NCBI GenBank assembly: GCA_964478325.1
Contig: CAYZIA010000047.1
Span: forward strand, 1-12,469
DNA from: DUAL01 sp964478325
GTDB lineage: Bacteria; Bacteroidota; Bacteroidia; Flavobacteriales; BACL11
Length of the DNA: 12,469 nucleotides
Reading direction: 5' to 3'
The notes beneath the pieces were generated by a model. That model was not told the origin of the DNA. It saw only the letters and a program-made list of their open reading frames with translations, and made no database searches. Position 1 is the first letter of the stretch; every line of letters begins with the position of its first letter. Positions 7,784-12,469 of this stretch are shown here, one piece after another. A program made the position numbers and the translations under genes.

Positions 7784-10700
7784 TTATCGAATCAAACTAA
7801 CAACATCTGTTTTCTCTGTCAGTATTCCAATTCCATTTATGTACTGAACATGATAGACATAATTTCCATTCTGTACAGGATTTCCTAAATAATTACCATC
7901 CCAACCTTTAGCAGGATCATTAGTATGGAAAAGTTCATGTCCCCATTTATCAAAAATAGCAAATGAATATCCTATCTCAGAAACAAATGATGTCACAGGA
8001 TGGAAAATTTCATTATGTTCATCATCATTTGGCGTAAAAGTATTTGGAATAATTAAAATTGGAACTTGTGAAATACAACTTATATTTGATAAACTTCTTT
8101 CTACAAAACCATAAGGATTTGTATTTCCTTCTAATGCTTCTACATAATAACAAAAGCGTCCATTGCCATCCGTAAATTCTGCCACATCATCATGATAAGT
8201 ATAACTGCTATTACCACCTATGTATGTGGCTAAAGGTAAAGCGGAAAAATCCCCTCTATTTACAGAACGATAAAGATTATACTCAACATCATCACCAAGC
8301 CAACCATCATAATCATTAAAAATAATATCATTTGTCATATCTTTATTTCCTACAGATTCAATCAAAATAGATTGTGCAAAAGAAGTATCAATAGTTAATG
8401 GTTTGCTTCCAACAGAAAGCGTAACCCCACAGGTGTCAACAGGGTAAATCTGATAATTATAATAATGTGTAGATGTATTTGCTCTCTCATCAGTATAATT
8501 AATATTTGGCTGTCCATTAAATGGAATATGTGCAATATCTACAAAATTATCTTCATCTCTTTTTGATCGGAATACTCTATAATAATCAATCACAGCTGCA
8601 TTATCAACATGACAATTTAACTCAATAAATCCTGTTTCATGATTTACAGTTGCTTTTGTTATATAATTAAACTGGGGCTTTGGAAATAAATCCGCATTGA
8701 TATTTATCACATTAGAATAGGAAGCAATAGTTGAATCAGAATTATAAGCAACTACAACTACATCATATACAGAACCTGAGGTAATATTAGGTAAGGTATA
8801 ATTATTCGAGCCGATAGTAATTCTTTCTTCTGTATTTATAGTTCCTCCAGACGTATTTTCTGTAATCATTACCTTGTAATGGCTTAAATTACCCACCATG
8901 TTATTATATTCATTCCAATTAAAATAAATACTATACTCACACACATTTAAAACAGAAGATAAATAAATAGAATTATGGTTTAAAGAGGTTCCACTTGCAT
9001 TATAACAACTGTCTAAAGCACGAACTTTGAAAGTTTCCGATTTATCATTTGCACTAGATGCATTATAAGTATACGTATTATTAGCTGCTCCAAATACAGA
9101 ATCAACAGTAATCCAAGCGCCAAGTTCATCTAACATATAAATAGCAAAAACATGTACATCTGGGGAGCTATTTGTCCAACTAATAACAGATTGACCACCT
9201 GTAACTGTAACCACATCTATTATTGGATTGTTAGGGCTAATTGTATCTTGTAAAGGAGCTCCATCAATAGAAGAATTAGATACACATCCGCTTGCATCAT
9301 CTAAAGAAACATAAAATCCTTGATAAGAATTACAAGTTTGTGCTGGAAACTGGAAATTAGTATCTGCCGTAACCCCAACATTTTGCCATCCCCCACTTCC
9401 ATCTGAAGCAAAAATAGTATATGTTCCTGCTGAAGTAGGAAGCGCTGGAATATGAATTTGATTCCAAAACAAATCTCCAATAGTTGAAGAAGCAATAGGA
9501 GTTACATCCAATTTTATAGTTTTTAAAGTATCAGAAGGATCGGATACACCTGCACAATCTGATTCAGAAGTTAGGTAATAATAAACTGATGAATTATTTG
9601 CTCCAGCTCCACTATGAGTATATGTTTTGTTCGGATAAACAACTGTGTCTAAAAGTGTAAATGGACCATTAGGAGTTCCGGAAGAATAAATATTATAAAT
9701 AGTAGAAGATTGAGCTGTTAGCAAATGTTCCCAACTAAGCAATACATCTCCATTTGGATCTACCGAAACACACCTTATATCGGGAGGATTATCAGTTGGG
9801 GCTGCAACTACTTCTACCGAGATTGTTGCAATAGCAATAGCAGGTGCTGGACAAAAATCATCATATACTTTAATTAAAAAAGTGTATAGATTGGAAGTTA
9901 TATTACACCCTGCATTTGCTGCAATATGGCTACAATCAGTTTGCCATTCAAATACACCACTTACAGTAGTAGGAGCAGAGAAAGGAGGTACTACTCCTGC
10001 CCCATTATTAAAAGTTGCACAAGGAGGATTTAAACATAAAGCAGGATTAATATAATCAGTAGCAAATTGTCCCCCAGAAACCTCTAAAGTTAAGTCTTGA
10101 GGAGAGCCATTGCTATAAATATCATTATCTGTTCCTGAAATATTAAATGTAACAAAATCTCCTGCAAACACAGTAGTATTATAAGATGTCCCTCCTAGAA
10201 AAGGTGGATTTACAATAGGTTTAGTGTTTTGTAGTGCAGTCCCCCCCATATTTGGGCAAGAGATCAAAATAACTTGTATTTCTCTGTAAATCTCTGCAAC
10301 TAATTGTCCGCACTTATAAGCGCTTACTTTTATACAAGTAACAAAGTTACCAGAGGTTAAAGAATTATATGAGATTTCTCCTGTTGCAGAATTAAGCGTA
10401 GGATTTCCAGGTATCTGACTATTTAGTGAATAAGGTGCTGCAAAAGGAATTATTGTTGGTGCACCTGCTACATATCCTTGATCTAAAGGATCTCCCCAAG
10501 AATAAACAATTTCATCTAACTCATTATCAGAAGCATTATGCGAATAAGAAAATGGATATCCATTACAAATAATGGTTTTTGGTTTTTCGTTAAAATAAGG
10601 AGAAGAGTCAAAACAAGGAGACGTGTTTTGTTGTACTCCTGTAGAAGTTGGTGTATAAGGATACATCACAGCCCTTAGTGTGAATCCTAATCCGGAAGGA

Positions 10701-11146
10701 TTTAATATATTTGTAATTGCACCATTTCTACAACAACTACTCCAAGTAAAATGCCAACCGCCTGCAGGTGGTAAACCAGGTAAATTTATCGGCTGTGATT
10801 GATACACCCATTCCTCTACCGAACCTACCTGTATATTATTTACACAATCATAGGCTAAATTACCACTATTTGTAGGGTCACATGTTGGAGAAATATCTGA
10901 ATTAGAAATGTAATCTACTTGTATAGAAGGGATGAATGGATGATTATGAACAGTAAGATTTTGAGAAGCAGTAGTTAAATTAACCCCATTGCAATCTCTA
11001 TAAACACGCATAGTAAAAATATACATTCCTTGTGTTGGACCTGAAGTTATACATTCCCAAGTAATTTCCCCTCCTTCCAAATGAGATGCCTTTGTAGGAA
11101 TTAGAAAAATGAAAGAAACAAAAAGAAGTAAAAGGATTTTTTTCAT
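7784..11146 (-). CDS. Giant secreted multidomain protein with type IX secretion type B (gliding-motility) sorting domain
   Basis: The 1120-residue product starts with a signal peptide (about 1-20, PTKA before SHLEGG). Residues 21 to about 450 form an unassigned region rich in Cys (for example Cys32, 52, 89, 101, the pair 138-139, 178, 194, 271, 279, 297), with TDNDIYSNGSPQDLTLEVSGGQF near 339-361 looking like a cadherin/PKD-type beta-sandwich. About six degenerate FN3-like repeats of 90-100 residues follow (roughly 455-545, 548-637, 640-731, 732-826, 827-918, 920-1027), recognisable by W--- or Y-IY/Y-VFR strands and Y-Y-V strands. The C-terminus (1033-1120) is the CHU_C-type sorting domain: IPNTFTPNDD, FAIFDKWGHELF, GWDGNY and NGNYVYHVQY. 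The family is exported by the Sec system and then the type IX system, and ends up on the surface or in the medium. Adhesion or gliding is plausible but inferred. It is a single-gene unit, with its own promoter and terminator. Confidence 0.93.
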   Translation of the reverse strand: MKKILLLLFVSFIFLIPTKASHLEGGEITWECITSGPTQGMYIFTMRVYRDCNGVNLTTASQNLTVHNHPFIPSIQVDYISNSDISPTCDPTNSGNLAYDCVNNIQVGSVEEWVYQSQPINLPGLPPAGGWHFTWSSCCRNGAITNILNPSGLGFTLRAVMYPYTPTSTGVQQNTSPCFDSSPYFNEKPKTIICNGYPFSYSHNASDNELDEIVYSWGDPLDQGYVAGAPTIIPFAAPYSLNSQIPGNPTLNSATGEISYNSLTSGNFVTCIKVSAYKCGQLVAEIYREIQVILISCPNMGGTALQNTKPIVNPPFLGGTSYNTTVFAGDFVTFNISGTDNDIYSNGSPQDLTLEVSGGQFATDYINPALCLNPPCATFNNGAGVVPPFSAPTTVSGVFEWQTDCSHIAANAGCNITSNLYTFLIKVYDDFCPAPAIAIATISVEVVAAPTDNPPDIRCVSVDPNGDVLLSWEHLLTAQSSTIYNIYSSGTPNGPFTLLDTVVYPNKTYTHSGAGANNSSVYYYLTSESDCAGVSDPSDTLKTIKLDVTPIASSTIGDLFWNQIHIPALPTSAGTYTIFASDGSGGWQNVGVTADTNFQFPAQTCNSYQGFYVSLDDASGCVSNSSIDGAPLQDTISPNNPIIDVVTVTGGQSVISWTNSSPDVHVFAIYMLDELGAWITVDSVFGAANNTYTYNASSANDKSETFKVRALDSCYNASGTSLNHNSIYLSSVLNVCEYSIYFNWNEYNNMVGNLSHYKVMITENTSGGTINTEERITIGSNNYTLPNITSGSVYDVVVVAYNSDSTIASYSNVININADLFPKPQFNYITKATVNHETGFIELNCHVDNAAVIDYYRVFRSKRDEDNFVDIAHIPFNGQPNINYTDERANTSTHYYNYQIYPVDTCGVTLSVGSKPLTIDTSFAQSILIESVGNKDMTNDIIFNDYDGWLGDDVEYNLYRSVNRGDFSALPLATYIGGNSSYTYHDDVAEFTDGNGRFCYYVEALEGNTNPYGFVERSLSNISCISQVPILIIPNTFTPNDDEHNEIFHPVTSFVSEIGYSFAIFDKWGHELFHTNDPAKGWDGNYLGNPVQNGNYVYHVQYINGIGILTEKTDVVSLIR

Positions 11147-11167
11147 GATTATAATTTTTTACAATTA

Positions 11168-11197
11168 CAAATTTAGAAATAATAATCAGATTTACAA
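11168..11197 (-). promoter_or_regulatory. Candidate Bacteroidota-type promoter of the giant secreted-protein gene
   Basis: On the minus strand, TAAATTTG (bases 11175 to 11168) matches the -7 consensus TAnnTTTG exactly. A TTG (11197 to 11195) lies 19 bases upstream, within the typical spacing. The ATG at 11146 would follow a leader of about 15 bases. This is the best promoter match in the window, but it rests on the motif alone. Confidence 0.6.
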
Positions 11198-11263
11198 GAG
11201 TAATAAATAAAAAACATTCATCTATCACTTTAATAAATGATAAAAACAAGATAAAGTTTCTCT

Positions 11264-11288
11264 AAAAATAACTAGCTTATCCATAGTT
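11264..11288 (-). terminator. Weak candidate terminator after the nitronate monooxygenase-like gene
   Basis: On the minus strand, AACTA and TAGTT (11288-11284 and 11274-11270) can pair across a 9-base loop, followed by ATTTTT. The stem is only 5 bp, AT-rich, and begins inside the stop codon, so it may be fortuitous. The remaining 141-base gap to the next gene holds no better candidate. Confidence 0.22.
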
Positions 11289-12232
11289 TAAAATTTGATA
11301 TTATTTAGAGCTATCTTTGTGTTCTTAAAATCAATTATTATTTCATGCATTATATCTTTCACCGATTTTATTTCCTCTATTTGAGCAGAAACTTGCCCAA
11401 TTTCTAATTCTCCTTCATCTAAATCCCCCTCAAAGATTCCTTTCTTTGCTCTTCCTCTCCCTAATAATTCCCTTAATCTTGCTGTACTTGCTCCTTTTTG
11501 ATAAGCATCAAATACCTTTTGGTAAAATGAATTTTTCAAAAGTCGAACTGGCGCTAATTCTTTTAGAGTTAGAATGGTGTCATTCTCAGCTGCATCTACA
11601 ATTGCCTTTTTGAAATTATAATGAGCAGAACTCTCTTTAGATGATGCAAATAAACTGCCAATTTGTACTCCCTCTGCACCAAGCGCAAAGGCAGCAAGTA
11701 TAGTCTGTCCACTTGCAATTCCACCAGCAGCTATTATAGGAATTTTTATTTCTTTTTTTACAAGAGGGATTAAACTCATAGTTGTCATTTCATCTTCTCC
11801 ATTATGACCCCCCGCCTCAAAACCCTCCACAACAATTGCATCTACTCCAGCATCAACCGCCTTTTTAGCAAAACGTAAATTAGGAACAACATGCGCCACA
11901 GTTATACCATTTTCCTTAAAAATAGCAGTATATTTTCTAGGATTCCCAGCAGAAGTGAATACAATTTTTATTTTATGTTTTAAGATTACTTCAATATGCT
12001 CTTCAATTTGTGGATAAAGAAGTGCAATATTTACACCAAAAGGCTTGTCTGTTGCCTTTTTGCACTTTGTAATATGATTATCCAAAACCTCTGGATACAT
12101 TGATGCTGAGCCAATTAGCCCCAATCCTCCATTATTACTAACAGATGATACCAATCGCCAACCACTGCACCAAAGCATTCCTCCCTGAATTATTGGATAT
12201 TTTATTTTAAAAAGTTCTTTTACTCTATTCAT
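11288..12232 (-). CDS. Nitronate monooxygenase / FabK-type FMN-dependent TIM-barrel enzyme
   Basis: This is an FMN flavoprotein of the 2-nitropropane dioxygenase superfamily, cytosolic, 314 residues (the family is about 310-350). Visible motifs are PIIQGGM (13-19, N-terminal FMN contact), NNGGLGLIGSAS (33-44), VEGFEAGGHNG (135-145, with His143 at the catalytic His position), AAGGIASG (168-175) and GAEGVQIGSLF (185-195, phosphate binding). The family contains nitronate monooxygenases, which oxidise alkyl nitronates, and FabK enoyl-ACP reductases, which finish fatty-acid elongation. These motifs are shared, so the substrate cannot be settled from sequence reading. The late GELEIGQVSAQI segment (274-285) fits the shared C-terminal part. 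It is transcribed divergently from glyA across 52 bases, and no functional link with its neighbours is evident. Confidence 0.88.
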   Translation of the reverse strand: MNRVKELFKIKYPIIQGGMLWCSGWRLVSSVSNNGGLGLIGSASMYPEVLDNHITKCKKATDKPFGVNIALLYPQIEEHIEVILKHKIKIVFTSAGNPRKYTAIFKENGITVAHVVPNLRFAKKAVDAGVDAIVVEGFEAGGHNGEDEMTTMSLIPLVKKEIKIPIIAAGGIASGQTILAAFALGAEGVQIGSLFASSKESSAHYNFKKAIVDAAENDTILTLKELAPVRLLKNSFYQKVFDAYQKGASTARLRELLGRGRAKKGIFEGDLDEGELEIGQVSAQIEEIKSVKDIMHEIIIDFKNTKIALNNIKF

Positions 12233-12284
12233 AAATTTTTACATTTGTTGCGATACGAAAATAGAAATAAAACCGAATTAGAAA
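12233..12284. promoter_or_regulatory. Divergent promoter region between the FMN enzyme gene and glyA
   Basis: These 52 bases must carry the upstream signals of both divergent genes unless one is read from further away. For the minus-strand gene, TATTTTCG (12263 to 12256) misses the -7 consensus TAnnTTTG by one base, and no good -33 element is seen. On the plus strand TTTGTTG (12244-12250) could be a -33 element for glyA, but no good -7 match follows. An A-rich stretch directly before the glyA ATG is typical of Bacteroidota translation starts. Confidence 0.35.
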
Positions 12285-12469
12285 ATGAAAAAAGACCAGG
12301 AAATTTTTGATTTAATTAAAGAGGAAAAACAAAGACAGAAAAGCGGAATCGAACTCATTGCATCGGAAAATTTTGTGAGTGAAGAAATAATGCAAGTAAT
12401 GGGAAGTTGTTTAACTAACAAATATGCTGAAGGTTACCCTGGAAAACGATACTATGGTGGATGTGAAGT
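12285..12469 (+). CDS. glyA: Serine hydroxymethyltransferase, N-terminal part, 3' end outside window
   Basis: GlyA interconverts serine plus tetrahydrofolate with glycine plus methylene-tetrahydrofolate, a PLP-dependent cytosolic reaction and the main source of one-carbon units. Only the first 61 complete codons are in the window, but they hold unmistakable family stretches: GIELIASENFVS (21-32) and TNKYAEGYPGKRYYGG (44-59), which is the substrate and cofactor entry region. The ATG at 12285 gives MKKDQEIFDLIKEEKQRQ, the usual short N-terminal helix before the conserved core; no earlier in-frame start is needed. The whole protein would be about 420 residues. The reading frame is open to the right edge. 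Confidence 0.95.
   Translation, partial: MKKDQEIFDLIKEEKQRQKSGIELIASENFVSEEIMQVMGSCLTNKYAEGYPGKRYYGGCE

Noticed and set aside
9301..9495. Minus-strand open frame of 64 codons
   Set aside because: It is an alternate frame inside the FN3 region of the giant secreted protein, with no signal of its own.
7784..11146. Internal DNA repeats in the giant secreted-protein gene
   Set aside because: The FN3-like units are only structurally similar; I see no near-identical DNA repeats that would suggest recent duplication or phase variation.
10998..11249. Minus-strand open frame of 83 codons crossing the promoter of the giant secreted-protein gene
   Set aside because: It runs through the 5' end of the real gene in another frame and covers its best promoter match; no domain or start signal supports it.
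1..12469. CRISPR array, insertion sequence, phage, toxin-antitoxin or defence genes
   Set aside because: No regularly spaced repeats, transposase or integrase motifs, inverted-repeat ends or defence domains were seen; the gene content is housekeeping plus one secreted protein.

Overview
This AT-rich window looks like an ordinary chromosomal segment of a Bacteroidota bacterium, most probably a member of the Flavobacteriales. Four things point there: a very large secreted protein ending in a type IX secretion (gliding-motility type B) sorting domain, a guaB-linked cluster of three PpiC/SurA-like envelope foldases, starts that are A-rich rather than Shine-Dalgarno-led, and candidate promoters of the Bacteroidota form (TTTG or TTG, then TAnnTTTG).

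Left edge (1-535, + strand): the 3' part of cdaA, the membrane diadenylate cyclase that makes c-di-AMP. Its N-terminal membrane segments lie outside the window. It converges on, and overlaps by 11 bases, the last gene of a long minus-strand block.

Bases 525-7683 (- strand) form a tightly packed six-gene cluster. Read in transcription order it is guaB (IMP dehydrogenase), a two-domain parvulin foldase, a lipoprotein resembling a foldase without its catalytic domain, a SurA-like foldase, a MoxR AAA+ ATPase, and def (peptide deformylase). The gaps are 18, 10, -4, 1 and 3 bases, so one polycistronic transcript is likely. The three middle genes probably supply periplasmic folding of outer-membrane and secreted proteins. 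guaB feeds GTP synthesis, and def removes the formyl group from new proteins.

Bases 7684-7783 hold a clear intrinsic terminator for the next gene and a candidate guaB promoter whose -33 element sits in the terminator's T run. Bases 7784-11146 (- strand) encode a 1120-residue secreted protein: signal peptide, cysteine-rich N-terminal region, about six FN3-like beta-sandwich repeats, and the C-terminal sorting domain. It has its own good promoter match. Bases 11288-12232 (- strand) encode a nitronate monooxygenase/FabK-type FMN enzyme. Divergent from it, at the right edge, is the start of glyA (serine hydroxymethyltransferase).

No RNA genes, CRISPR arrays, insertion sequences or phage genes were seen, and no stretch without a gene exceeds 141 bases. 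Nothing here looks like a new defence or mobile system. The items most worth a second look are the degenerate foldase trio and the uncharacterised N-terminal part of the giant secreted protein.
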